Positions 7,743 to 15,996 of a stretch of 64,000 nt of DNA are shown here, piece by piece. Source of the DNA: Gemmataceae bacterium (lineage in GTDB: Bacteria > Planctomycetota > Planctomycetia > Gemmatales > Gemmataceae); NCBI GenBank assembly GCA_901538445.1, contig LR594584.1, positions 310,001 through 374,000 of the forward strand. Reading direction: 5' to 3'. The notes beneath the pieces were generated by a model, which was given only the letters and a program-made list of their open reading frames with translations, was not told the DNA's origin and did no database searches. The position numbers were made by a program, and so were the translations under genes. Positions within the stretch are counted from its first letter, which is position 1. Every line of letters begins with the position of its first letter.

Positions 7743-8789
7743 TTATACCACCGCCGCGATGCGGACCGTGCCGGGTTGCCCCGCTTCCCCGTCCACCTCA
7801 ATCACACGATCCACGAACTTCCGCACGGTTGCAATGTTCGTCGTCAGGTGCCGGGTGATTTCGGAGGTCTTGAACTCGCTCGCGTCGCGGCTGAACACGA
7901 GCGGCAGGAGGAGCTGATCGGCCGAGTGCGGGTCCACGGGGCACTTCGCGTCGCAGAACCGGATCGCCTCGTCGGCCGCATCATCCGCGACCGACTCGGC
8001 CGGCTTGCCGCGCTCGCCGAGGCCGAAGAACAGCGGCGGCACCGGAGCCTGCCGGAAGATCACCGCGGCGACGGTGCCCGGGTTCGCCGCGTGCCACTCC
8101 TCGACCGGAATGTGCGACTCGACGCCTTCGTTTTTGAGTCGCACGGAAAGCCGCCGGGCCTGCTTGCGGCCGACCGATTCGGGCAACTCCGCGAACGCGC
8201 TGAACCCACCAGCGGTCGTGAGTTCCGGGCACGTCGTCAGGTGCAGGCCGTTCACGCGGGAGCAGGGATGGATCACCGCCCGGATCTCGCCGCCGCCGCG
8301 GGGGTAGAACCCCGGCCGGGTCATCTCCACCTCGACCTCGACGCCCATCCGCCGCATGTACGCGGCCCAGGTGGTTTCGAGGAAGTGATAGCACGGCGCG
8401 TGCTGGTTGTGCGTGCCGCCGGTGATCGTGACCTCGCACACCTCCCCGCCGCGGAGGGCCAGCGGCAGAGCAACGGTGTGTAGCACAAGCGCCGTCGCGC
8501 CGGCCGTGCCGATGGTGAAGACGTACTTGCCCGACTTCACGGTGCCCGGCTCGAAGTACAGCACCGCCGACCCGTTGCTCGCGCCCTTGTAGGTCGCGCC
8601 GCTGATTGTGCCTGCGGCCTTCACGCACATCACGTGCTGGGGTTGGAGCCCCGGCTTTGCCCGCCGCGCGCGGATGTTGACCAGCTTGAACGGTCTACCG
8701 GTGAGTACCGACAGCGCGAGCGACGACCGGAGCACCTGGCCCCCGCCCTCACCTTCCGAGCCGTCGATCTCAATCGTGCCGTTGCTCAT
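7743..8789 (-). CDS. rtcA: RNA 3'-terminal phosphate cyclase
   Basis: Converts RNA 3'-phosphate ends to 2',3'-cyclic phosphate using ATP through an enzyme-AMP intermediate. The 348-residue protein has the family hallmarks: GSEGEGGGQVLRSSLAL at 10-26, RARRAKPGLQPQH around 40-52, GGGTHN-like ITGGTHNQHAP, and the C-terminal DPHSADQL, whose His (near residue 288) matches the nucleotidyl-accepting histidine. Length is normal for the family. It is the first gene of the minus-strand unit that continues into the radical SAM and FtsH-like genes, and is separated from them only by a palindromic repeat. No rtcB or rtcR is visible, so it is not in the usual Rtc operon. Coupling to the FtsH cluster is inferred. 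Confidence 0.95.
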   Translation of the reverse strand: MSNGTIEIDGSEGEGGGQVLRSSLALSVLTGRPFKLVNIRARRAKPGLQPQHVMCVKAAGTISGATYKGASNGSAVLYFEPGTVKSGKYVFTIGTAGATALVLHTVALPLALRGGEVCEVTITGGTHNQHAPCYHFLETTWAAYMRRMGVEVEVEMTRPGFYPRGGGEIRAVIHPCSRVNGLHLTTCPELTTAGGFSAFAELPESVGRKQARRLSVRLKNEGVESHIPVEEWHAANPGTVAAVIFRQAPVPPLFFGLGERGKPAESVADDAADEAIRFCDAKCPVDPHSADQLLLPLVFSRDASEFKTSEITRHLTTNIATVRKFVDRVIEVDGEAGQPGTVRIAAVV

Positions 8790-8956
8790 AACTCAATGCG
8801 ACACCGCGAGCGGGCCAACGGTTCAGGGGCGACCGAATTGTAGCCTGAAACCGCGGGGCGGGAGCGGCGTTCTTTGGTGAACACGCCGCACCGTCCCGGG
8901 ATTCGGATAATGCCCTAACGGACCGCCACCAGTGCCCTCCCCCGCACGGACTACCC

Positions 8957-9943
8957 ATGCCCCAGACCGAGACCGATGTCGCCGGCACCGCGGCCCGCAT
9001 CATCGCGAACGTCGAGAAGGTCGTCATCGGCAAGCGGCCGCAACTGACCCTCGCCGTCGCCGCGTACCTGTCCGAGGGCCACATCCTCCTCGAAGACGTG
9101 CCCGGCGTCGCCAAGACGATGCTCGCCCGCGCCCTCGCCCGCTCCGTGGGCTGCACCTTCAAGCGGCTCCAGTGTACCCCGGACCTGCTCCCGAGCGACG
9201 TCACCGGCGTGTCGATCTTCAACCAGAAGGCCGGCGAGTTCGAGTTCCGCCCCGGGCCGGTGTTCGCGCAGACGCTTCTCGCCGACGAGATCAACCGGGC
9301 CACCCCGCGGACGCAGGCCGCGCTCCTCGAAGCGATGGCGGAGCGCCGCGTCAGCGCCGACGGCCAGACCTACGTGCTGAAGCCGCCCTTCCTCGTCATC
9401 GCCACGCAGAACCCGGTCGACCAGGAGGGCACGTTCCCGCTCCCCGAGGCGCAGCTCGACCGGTTCCTCGTGCGGCTCAGCCTCGGCTACCCGAGCATGG
9501 AGGAAGAGGGGAAGATGCTCGTTCGGCTCCAGAAGGGCCACCCGATCGACGACCTCAAGCCGGTCGTCGCGGCCGACGACGTGCTCGCGTGCCAGGAGGC
9601 GATCCGGTCCGTCCACGTGGACGAGAAGGTGACGCGGTACGTGCTGGAAATCGTCCACGCGAGCCGCGAGCACGAGGACGTGCTCCTCGGCGGGAGCCCG
9701 CGGGCATCGATCGCACTTTTCCGCACCGCACAGGCGCTCGCGGCGATCGCCGGCCGCGACTTCGCCACCCCGGACGACGTGAAGAAGATGGCCCAGCCCG
9801 TGCTCGCGCACCGGCTCATCCTGAAGCCCGAGAGCCGCCTGCGGAAGCGCACCGCGGGCGTGGTGGTCCGCGAGTTGGTCGGCGACGCGCGTGTGCCGCT
9901 CACCGACCGCCAGAAGGCCGCTAACGAGGACTACTTCGAATAA
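8957..9943 (+). CDS. MoxR-family AAA+ ATPase (orphan)
   Basis: 328-residue AAA+ ATPase of the MoxR class, chaperone-like ATPases that usually act with a vWA protein. Walker A reads EDVPGVAKT, Walker B LLADEINRATPRTQAAL, followed by the family strand VIATQNPVDQEGTFPLPEAQLDRF; the lid domain ends HRLILKPESR. In most genomes this type is followed by DUF58 and vWA/transglutaminase genes. Here it is followed by a palindromic repeat and a convergent sulfotransferase, so it stands alone. It is divergent from rtcA (167 bp apart) and could serve the FtsH cluster, but a general role is equally likely. Confidence 0.93.
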   Translation: MPQTETDVAGTAARIIANVEKVVIGKRPQLTLAVAAYLSEGHILLEDVPGVAKTMLARALARSVGCTFKRLQCTPDLLPSDVTGVSIFNQKAGEFEFRPGPVFAQTLLADEINRATPRTQAALLEAMAERRVSADGQTYVLKPPFLVIATQNPVDQEGTFPLPEAQLDRFLVRLSLGYPSMEEEGKMLVRLQKGHPIDDLKPVVAADDVLACQEAIRSVHVDEKVTRYVLEIVHASREHEDVLLGGSPRASIALFRTAQALAAIAGRDFATPDDVKKMAQPVLAHRLILKPESRLRKRTAGVVVRELVGDARVPLTDRQKAANEDYFE

Positions 9944-9960
9944 CTTTGCGAGGACGAAGA

Positions 9961-10104
9961 GATTAATCCACAGATTACGCAGAAGACACAGATTTTCAGA
10001 CGGGAAGACAACGACCGAAGACCGCGATCGTCTCCCCAGCAGTCCAATTGCTCTCGATCTTTTGTCTTGAAATCTGCGTCTTCTGCGTAATCTGTGGATC
10101 AATC
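9961..10104. repeat. Palindromic repeat, GATCCACAG family, copy 2
   Basis: A 144-bp inverted repeat. The left arm (9961-9995) begins GATTAATCCACAGATTACGC and the right arm (10070-10104) ends with its near-exact complement. It fills the gap between the convergent stops of the MoxR gene (9943) and the sulfotransferase (10116), where it could act as a bidirectional terminator. Confidence 0.9.
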
Positions 10105-10115
10105 TGTCTTCTGCA

Positions 10116-11252
10116 TCACTCGTACCCGTAGCGGCGGATCACGTCGCCCCACCGCCGCGTCACGACTTCGCGCTGCTCCGGTGCCAGAGCGTACTTGTTC
10201 GTCTCGTACCCGCCGGTCTGCGCGAGGTACGCCTCCACCCGCGGCTTCGCCGCGTCGAACCCGTCGAGTTCGAGCCCCGCGTACACCTTTTCCAGTTCGC
10301 CCACCGGGTTCTTCACCAGCTCCTCGTAGCGCAGTTCGTGGAACCGGCCCGGCTTGAGCAGCGGCCGGGCCTCCTCGAGCCGGTCGTAGATCGTGCGGAA
10401 CTCGGCCAGCACCTTCTCCTCGTACCCGGTCGCGGGCGGCGACTGCACGCACTGGCGGCGGGTCAGCGACCGCCACAGGTTCAGCGTCGAGGGGTACACC
10501 ACGTACGGGTCGCGGACAATGTGGACGAACCGGGCGTCGGGGAACATCTCCAGCAGCACCGGGATCCGGGCGGTGTGCGGGGGCGACTTGAGCACCAACC
10601 GCCGGTCGTCGCGGAAGCTCACCGCCTGGAGGAACCGGCGGAACGTCCGCTTCCAGTGCGCGAGTTCGGCCGGCGTCAGACCGGAGAGGTCGAGCGACCC
10701 GGGGTGCATCGGGGCGGCCCGCGGGAACGCGACGTCGAGGTAGGTACTCGGGAGCCCGAGCAGGCACAGCGCGAACTCGTCCTCCTGCGGGCGGCCCCAC
10801 CCGGCCGCCATGTTGTCCATCGGCCGCTGCTGTGGGGCCAGCCAGTTCACGTACGTTTTGAAGAACCGCTCGGAGAGGATCGAGTGGTTCGGGCAGAAGC
10901 AGTCGAACGTATCGGGGTAGTTGAACTGCGGGTCCTGGATGAGCAACTCGTGCAGCAGCGTCGTCCCGGTCCGCCAGTGGCCGATGACGAACACCGGTTG
11001 CTTCGCGAGCGACACGCGGGCCAGGTCGCGGCCGTGGATGCCGATTTGGAGCCACCGCATCACGAGGTTCATCGTCGAGGCCGCGGAGACGAACGCGGCG
11101 ATGTACCAGTATTTGGGGTGGACCTTGAAGCGCGTGTCCCACAGCCACCGGCTCCAGGTGACGGCGTCGGTCCCCTCGATGAACCGGGGGGCCCACGTGC
11201 GGGAGGTTGTTTTGCGGGGCGGGGAGGGGTCCCCCGCAGGGTTCTGCTGCAT
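10116..11252 (-). CDS. Sulfotransferase family protein
   Basis: 378-residue PAPS-dependent sulfotransferase. The 5'-phosphosulfate loop is visible as VIGHWRTGTTLLHELL (near residue 90) and the 3'-phosphate binding segment as FVHIVRDPYVVYPST. The rest (PDTFDCFCPNH, LVLKSPPHTARIPVLLEMFP) follows the sulfotransferase-3 type common in planctomycetes. A possible membrane-proximal hydrophobic stretch (YWYIAAFVSAAS) lies near residue 50. The ATG has GGAGA 10 bases upstream. The acceptor (glycan, lipid or protein) is unknown. Neighbours are unrelated: a repeat on one side and divergent dnaX on the other. Confidence 0.92.
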   Translation of the reverse strand: MQQNPAGDPSPPRKTTSRTWAPRFIEGTDAVTWSRWLWDTRFKVHPKYWYIAAFVSAASTMNLVMRWLQIGIHGRDLARVSLAKQPVFVIGHWRTGTTLLHELLIQDPQFNYPDTFDCFCPNHSILSERFFKTYVNWLAPQQRPMDNMAAGWGRPQEDEFALCLLGLPSTYLDVAFPRAAPMHPGSLDLSGLTPAELAHWKRTFRRFLQAVSFRDDRRLVLKSPPHTARIPVLLEMFPDARFVHIVRDPYVVYPSTLNLWRSLTRRQCVQSPPATGYEEKVLAEFRTIYDRLEEARPLLKPGRFHELRYEELVKNPVGELEKVYAGLELDGFDAAKPRVEAYLAQTGGYETNKYALAPEQREVVTRRWGDVIRRYGYE

Positions 11253-11418
11253 TCCGAACGGTCTCCGGCACCGGGGCGACTCCTCCAGTCAATCGAAACC
11301 GCACCCGGCGGCAACCCCGGTGGGTGCAGGAGCGGCTCCGACGTTGTCACACGGGCCGCATCGCGGGTAGCATGACACGAGAGGAACCCGACTCGCGGCC
11401 CCGGCACGGACGAGCGAC

Positions 11419-13245
11419 ATGGCGAAGGTCAAGGCACCCGAACCCGAACCCGCGGCGGCCCCCGCACCGGCCGACTACACCGCCGTCGCCCGCCGCTACC
11501 GCCCCCAGCAGTTCGCCGAGCTGCTCGGCCAGGAGCACGTCGCCGGCGCGCTTGTGAACTCGCTCCAGTCGGGCCGGGTCGCGCACGCCTACCTGTTCAC
11601 GGGTGCCCGCGGCGTCGGCAAGACCAGCGCCGCTCGCATCCTCGCCAAGGCGCTCAACTGCGTCGAGGGGCCGACCCCGACGCCGTGCGACCGGTGCGAC
11701 AGTTGCAAGGCGATCGCGACCGGCGAGGACGTGGACGTTCACGAGATCGACGGGGCCAGCAACAACAAGGTCGAGGACGTCCGGGACCTCCGCCACGGCG
11801 TCGGCGTCGGCACCATCCGCAGCCGGTACAAGATCTACATCATCGACGAAGTCCACATGCTCTCGACGGGGGCGTTCAACGCCCTCCTGAAGACGCTCGA
11901 GGAGCCGCCGCCGCGGGTGAAGTTCATTTTCGCCACCACCGAGGTGCAGAAGATCCCGATCACGATCCTGTCGCGGTGCCAGCGGTTCGATTTCGCGCAC
12001 GTCGGCTCGGGCAAGATCTTCGACCAGCTCAAGCGGATCGTCTCGCAGGAGGGCCACAAGGCCGACGACGACGCCCTCAAGCTCATCGCCCGCCGCGCCG
12101 GCGGCTCGATGCGCGACTCGCAGTCGCTCCTCGACCAGCTCCTCGCCTCGTGCCCCGGCACCCTCACCGCCGACCAGGTCAACGCGCTGCTCGGCACGGC
12201 CGGCGACGAACGGGTCATCGAACTCGCCGCCGCGATCTTCAAGGGCGACGCGAAAGGGGCGCTCGACCTGCTCGGTGCGTGGGTCGAGCGCGGTCTTCAG
12301 GTCGGCGAACTGGTCGATCAACTCATCGGCTACTGGCGGTCCTTGATGCTGGTGAGTTGCGGCGGGCCGGACGTCCGCGAGTTGCCTGTGACCACGACTC
12401 AAAAGGAGGCGGTGTTCGCGCAGGCGAAGCTCACGAGCCTGGACGCGATCCTCTCGGGTTTGGACGTGTGGACCACGACCCGCGCCCGGCTCCGCGACAC
12501 CCCGCACACGCAGGTGGTCCTCGAAATGGCGGTGGTGCGGTTGTGCCGGATGGGCGAACTGCTTTCCGTCGGGCAACTCGTTCAGGCGCTCAGCCAGCCG
12601 GGTGCTATTGCCGTCGGCGCGCCCGGGAACCGGGCGGTTCGCCCCGGTGTTGCGCTGCCCGAGAGTGCGACGGGCGCAAAAAAAAACGGCCCGGTGACGT
12701 CTAGTTCGCCCGGTCCGGGACCGCAGAATGGTTATGACAATTCGTCGCTAGCTCTTTCGGAATCGACACTTACCGAGGTGTGGAGGCGGCTGCTCGTCGG
12801 TCTCTCCGAGAGGTCACCAATTCTCGGGAGTCAAATCAAATCCGCTAATTCATATGCAATTTTCGGGCCAAACACCCTGGCAATTCGGTTCACGGCGGAG
12901 TATAATCACGTCTATGAGGCGTGCAACACCGAGTCGAACACGAGGCGGATCGAAGAGGTTTTGAAGGCCGTCACGGGCTCCCCGGCGCAGGTCCGGCTCG
13001 AGCGCGTGGCGGGAGCAGGGAGCAAGAACGGAGCGGCCGACGCCGGTGTGTCCGTTGTGGGCGCAGCCGACCGCAAGAAGCAACTGATGAACTTGCCCCT
13101 GTTCCAGAAGGCGAGCCAGATGCTCGGGGCGCAGATCTGGCACGTCGATGACGAGTTCGACCCGGCCGCCCCGCCCCGGGTCGCGCCCCGTGCGACCACC
13201 GACGAAGACGACGACCCGCCCGCCGACACCACCGACGAGAGCTGA
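11419..13245 (+). CDS. dnaX: DNA polymerase III subunit tau (and probably gamma)
   Basis: Clamp-loader ATPase of the replicative polymerase. The 608-residue protein has YRPQQFAELLGQ, Walker A GARGVGKTSAARIL, the zinc-binding CDRCDSC, IIDEVHMLSTGAFNALLKTLEEPP and the SRC sensor motif, followed by a variable linker and C-terminal domain. An A9 run at 12678-12686 occurs at codons 421-423. A -1 shift, or transcripts with one extra A, would end at TAG 12702-12704, giving a 428-residue product. Loss of one A also reaches a TGA (12695-12697) within six codons. This is the arrangement known for bacterial gamma/tau production. It is first in a dnaX-ybaB-recR unit (2-bp gap to ybaB). Confidence 0.97.
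   Translation: MAKVKAPEPEPAAAPAPADYTAVARRYRPQQFAELLGQEHVAGALVNSLQSGRVAHAYLFTGARGVGKTSAARILAKALNCVEGPTPTPCDRCDSCKAIATGEDVDVHEIDGASNNKVEDVRDLRHGVGVGTIRSRYKIYIIDEVHMLSTGAFNALLKTLEEPPPRVKFIFATTEVQKIPITILSRCQRFDFAHVGSGKIFDQLKRIVSQEGHKADDDALKLIARRAGGSMRDSQSLLDQLLASCPGTLTADQVNALLGTAGDERVIELAAAIFKGDAKGALDLLGAWVERGLQVGELVDQLIGYWRSLMLVSCGGPDVRELPVTTTQKEAVFAQAKLTSLDAILSGLDVWTTTRARLRDTPHTQVVLEMAVVRLCRMGELLSVGQLVQALSQPGAIAVGAPGNRAVRPGVALPESATGAKKNGPVTSSSPGPGPQNGYDNSSLALSESTLTEVWRRLLVGLSERSPILGSQIKSANSYAIFGPNTLAIRFTAEYNHVYEACNTESNTRRIEEVLKAVTGSPAQVRLERVAGAGSKNGAADAGVSVVGAADRKKQLMNLPLFQKASQMLGAQIWHVDDEFDPAAPPRVAPRATTDEDDDPPADTTDES
12678..12704 (+). promoter_or_regulatory. Predicted slippage/frameshift site for DnaX gamma
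   Basis: Nine consecutive A residues read in frame as GCA AAA AAA AAC. The -1 frame gives AAA CGG CCC GGT GAC GTC TAG, and the frame with one A removed gives ACG GCC CGG TGA, so both alternative frames close within six codons. Thermus dnaX uses transcriptional slippage on an A9 run and E. coli uses -1 ribosomal frameshifting on A AAA AAG; the predicted product of 428 aa is close to E. coli gamma (431 aa). Confidence 0.75.
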
Positions 13246-13247
13246 CG

Positions 13248-13604
13248 ATGTTCAAGGAATTCGGCTCGATGCTCAGCCTCCTGAAGAACCAGGGGAAGCT
13301 CCAGGAGGAGATCCAGAAGCTCCAGGCGCAGATTGGGAACATCACTGCCGAGGCGTCGGCAGGGGCCGGGTACGTCACCGTGAAGGTCAACGGCCGCATG
13401 GAGGTGCTCTCCGTGCGCATCTCCGAAGAAGCCATGAAACTGAACGACCGTGAGATGCTCGAAGACCTCCTCGCCGCGGCCACCAACCAGGCGCTCGCCA
13501 AGGCCCGCCAGCAACTCGCCGCCGAGAGCGAGAAGATGGCCGCGAACATGGGCATTCCCCCCGGCATGCTCGGGGGCGGCGGCTTCCCGGGCTTCGGCGG
13601 GTGA
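13248..13604 (+). CDS. ybaB: YbaB/EbfC family nucleoid-associated protein
   Basis: 118 residues, starting MFKEFGSMLSLLKNQGKLQE. It shows the usual long N-terminal helix, then the two beta strands (GYVTVKVNGRMEVLSVRIS) and a second long helix with NQALAKARQQLAAES. The Gly/Met-rich tail PPGMLGGGGFPGFGG is also typical. The family binds DNA as a dimer. It is located 2 bp after dnaX and overlaps recR by 4 bases, the conserved dnaX-ybaB-recR order. Confidence 0.95.
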   Translation: MFKEFGSMLSLLKNQGKLQEEIQKLQAQIGNITAEASAGAGYVTVKVNGRMEVLSVRISEEAMKLNDREMLEDLLAAATNQALAKARQQLAAESEKMAANMGIPPGMLGGGGFPGFGG

Positions 13605-14230
13605 TGCGTCTCGGGCAGGAGGCAGGTAGCGTGGCCGACACGAACGGGGTGATCGCCCGGTTGCTCGAAGAACTGACCAAGCTCCCCGGGATCGGCCCGA
13701 AGAGCGCGGAGCGGATCGCCCACTTTTTGCTGTCGGGGGACCGCCGCAACGCGGTATCCCTGGCGGCGGCCCTTCGGGGCGTCGCCGAGAAGGTGCGGGC
13801 GTGTCGCGAGTGCTTCAACCTGACCGAGGGCGAGTTGTGCCCGATCTGTGCCGACCCGCGGCGCGACGGCGGGCTGGTGTGTGTGGTGGAGACCCCGCGC
13901 GACGTGGGGTCGTTCGAGCGGGCGGGAACGTTCCGCGGGCGCTACCACGTTCTGGGCGGCCGCCTCGCGCCGCTCGACGGGATGGGGCCGGACCGCCTCA
14001 CCTTCACGGCCCTGGTCGATCGGATCCGCAAGGGCGGCGTGCGCGAGGTGATTCTTGCGACGAGCCCGACGCTGGAGGGCGACGGAACGGCACTGTTCGC
14101 GTCGAACGTGTTGTCCGAAACGGGCGTGACCATCACGAGGTTGGCACGCGGATTGCCGAGCGGGAGTTCCCTGGAGTTGGCGAACGCGCAGATGCTGTCC
14201 GAGGCTCTCGAGGGGCGGCGGGCGTTCTGA
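13601..14230 (+). CDS. recR: Recombination mediator protein RecR
   Basis: 209-residue RecR, part of the RecFOR pathway for loading RecA. It has the helix-hairpin-helix LTKLPGIGPKSAERIAHFLL, a four-cysteine zinc finger (CRECFNLTEGELCPIC) and the Toprim domain starting LVCVVETPRDVGSFE, with the conserved end TRLARGLPSGSSLE. The ATG overlaps the ybaB stop (ATGA). A GTG at 13631 would give a more typical N-terminus and cannot be excluded. A consensus sigma-54 promoter lies within its 3' end at 14142-14156. Confidence 0.96.
   Translation: MMRLGQEAGSVADTNGVIARLLEELTKLPGIGPKSAERIAHFLLSGDRRNAVSLAAALRGVAEKVRACRECFNLTEGELCPICADPRRDGGLVCVVETPRDVGSFERAGTFRGRYHVLGGRLAPLDGMGPDRLTFTALVDRIRKGGVREVILATSPTLEGDGTALFASNVLSETGVTITRLARGLPSGSSLELANAQMLSEALEGRRAF
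14142..14156 (+). promoter_or_regulatory. Predicted sigma-54 (-24/-12) promoter upstream of rpoN
   Basis: TGGCACG (14142-14148), four bases, then TTGC (14153-14156) match the sigma-54 consensus spacing exactly, and the preceding base is T as preferred. It lies in the recR coding region, on the same strand, 146 bp before the rpoN start. The codons used here (TTG, GCA, GGA, TTG) are ones this genome otherwise disfavours. Confidence 0.5.
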
Positions 14231-14301
14231 CGGCGACGAGCCGGTGATGACGGCGAGCCGGTCGCGCCTGCGTCCGGCGACCGGAACACGGAGACGGTGA
14301 A

Positions 14302-15822
14302 ATGAGCGGAATCGGAATGCAGATGCACCTGTCGCCGCGTATGGACCAGCGGCAGATTCTCGCGCCGCGCATGATCCAGTCGATGGAGATCCTTCAACTC
14401 CCCATTGCCGATTTGCAGGCGAAGATCGAGAAGGAATTACAAGAGAACCCGTTCCTCGAGCAGAAAGAAAAGCACGGGGAGACCGACGAGGTGCCTCCGG
14501 ACTTCAACCCCGACGCGCCGCTCAAGCACGACACCTCCGGCGACCTGGAGTTCAGCCGGCTCGACGAACTGAACCGCGACTGGGACAACCACTTCAACGA
14601 GGAGCACCGGGTCAGCCGCGGGGCGATGGACGAGGAGGGGGACCGGAAGCTCGACGCGATGGCCAACATGGCCAACCGCCCGCAGTCGCTCCAGGACCAC
14701 CTCGCCGAGCAGATCGGCGAACTCGAACTCGACGAGGCCACGCGGCGGCTGGCCAAGCACATCTGCAGCTTCATCGACCGCACCGGGTACCTCGGCACCC
14801 GTGAGAAGGCCAGCGAGGACGACGACCGCGACGCGTTCCGCACCGTCACGCTCGCCGAGATCGCGCAGAGCTACGACCAGCTGGCGACCGACGAGGAGGT
14901 CGAGGAGGCGCTCACCGACGTCGTCCACAAGCTCGAGCCGGCCGGAGTCGGGGCGCGCGACCTCAAGGAGTGCCTGCTCCTCCAGCTCAACGGCGACACC
15001 CCGTACCGCGACGTGCTCCGCGTGCTCGTCCGCGACCACCTGGAGGACATCGCCAACAACCGCATCCCGATCATCCAGAAGGCCACCAAGTTCGACATTC
15101 CGACGATCCAGGAGGCGATCGAGGCGCTGCACCACCTGGACCCGAAGCCGGGGCTCAAGTTCGCCGACGTCGAGACCCGGTACGTGATGCCGGACGTGAT
15201 TGTCGAGCGGACCGACGACGACGACTTCAACATCCGCCTCACCGACGAGTGGGTGCCGAAGATCCGCATCAGCAAGCGGACCGTGGACCTCATCAAGAAC
15301 AAGGACCTCGACGACAAGGTCCGCGAGGAGCTGCGGAAGAAGCTCCAGTCGGCCGACTGGCTGGTGAAGGCCGTCGAGCAGCGGCGGAACACGCTCCTGA
15401 AGGTGACCCGGGCCATCATCGAGCACCAGCGGGCGTTCCTCGACATCGGCATGGACCACATTCAGCCGCTCAAGATGCAGCAGATCGCCGACCAGGTGAA
15501 GGTCCACGTCACCACCGTGAGCCGGGCCGTGGACGACAAGTGGGTGCAGACCCCCCGCGGCGTGTTCCCGCTCAAGCGGTTCTTCGGCGGCGGCAAGGAG
15601 AACAAGCAGACCGGCGAGGACGTGGCCTACGAGGTCATGAAGCAGAAGCTCATGGAACTCGTGAGCAACGAGGACAAGTCCACCCCGCTGTCGGACGAGG
15701 AGCTGGTCACCAAGCTCAACGACTCCGGCTACCCGGTGGCCCGCCGCACCGTAACGAAGTACCGCAAGATGCTGAAGATCCCGTCGAGCCGCCAGCGCAA
15801 GGACTGGTCGCTCGGGAGCTAA
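14302..15822 (+). CDS. rpoN: RNA polymerase sigma-54 factor
   Basis: 506-residue alternative sigma factor that needs an AAA+ activator to open promoters. The N-terminal Gln/Leu-rich region I is clear (QRQILAPRMIQSMEILQLPI). It is followed by an acidic region II, the core-binding domain with EPAGVGARDLKECLLLQL, the helix-turn-helix MQQIADQVKVHVTTVSRAV, and the RpoN box ARRTVTKYRKMLKIPSSRQRK at the end. It follows recR at 71 bp on the same strand. A consensus sigma-54 promoter inside recR suggests that it may transcribe its own gene. Confidence 0.97.
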   Translation: MSGIGMQMHLSPRMDQRQILAPRMIQSMEILQLPIADLQAKIEKELQENPFLEQKEKHGETDEVPPDFNPDAPLKHDTSGDLEFSRLDELNRDWDNHFNEEHRVSRGAMDEEGDRKLDAMANMANRPQSLQDHLAEQIGELELDEATRRLAKHICSFIDRTGYLGTREKASEDDDRDAFRTVTLAEIAQSYDQLATDEEVEEALTDVVHKLEPAGVGARDLKECLLLQLNGDTPYRDVLRVLVRDHLEDIANNRIPIIQKATKFDIPTIQEAIEALHHLDPKPGLKFADVETRYVMPDVIVERTDDDDFNIRLTDEWVPKIRISKRTVDLIKNKDLDDKVREELRKKLQSADWLVKAVEQRRNTLLKVTRAIIEHQRAFLDIGMDHIQPLKMQQIADQVKVHVTTVSRAVDDKWVQTPRGVFPLKRFFGGGKENKQTGEDVAYEVMKQKLMELVSNEDKSTPLSDEELVTKLNDSGYPVARRTVTKYRKMLKIPSSRQRKDWSLGS

Positions 15823-15843
15823 ACGAAGACGCACGGAAGAGTT

Positions 15844-15963
15844 GATCCACAGATTTTGCAGAAGACACAGATTTCAAGCAGAGATCGAAAGACACGCAGA
15901 CCCGTCTTCTGCACAGTCTTCATCTGTCTTTGAAATCTGTGTCTTGTGCGTAATCTGTGGATC
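15844..15963. repeat. Palindromic repeat, GATCCACAG family, copy 3
   Basis: A 120-bp inverted repeat with outer arms GATCCACAGATT and AATCTGTGGATC and inner paired segments GAAGACACAGATTTCA and TGAAATCTGTGTCTT. It occupies most of the 174 bp between rpoN and the carboxylase gene. Confidence 0.88.
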
Positions 15964-15996
15964 ACTTGCTTCCCTCTCTGGCCCATCGGTGCCGCC

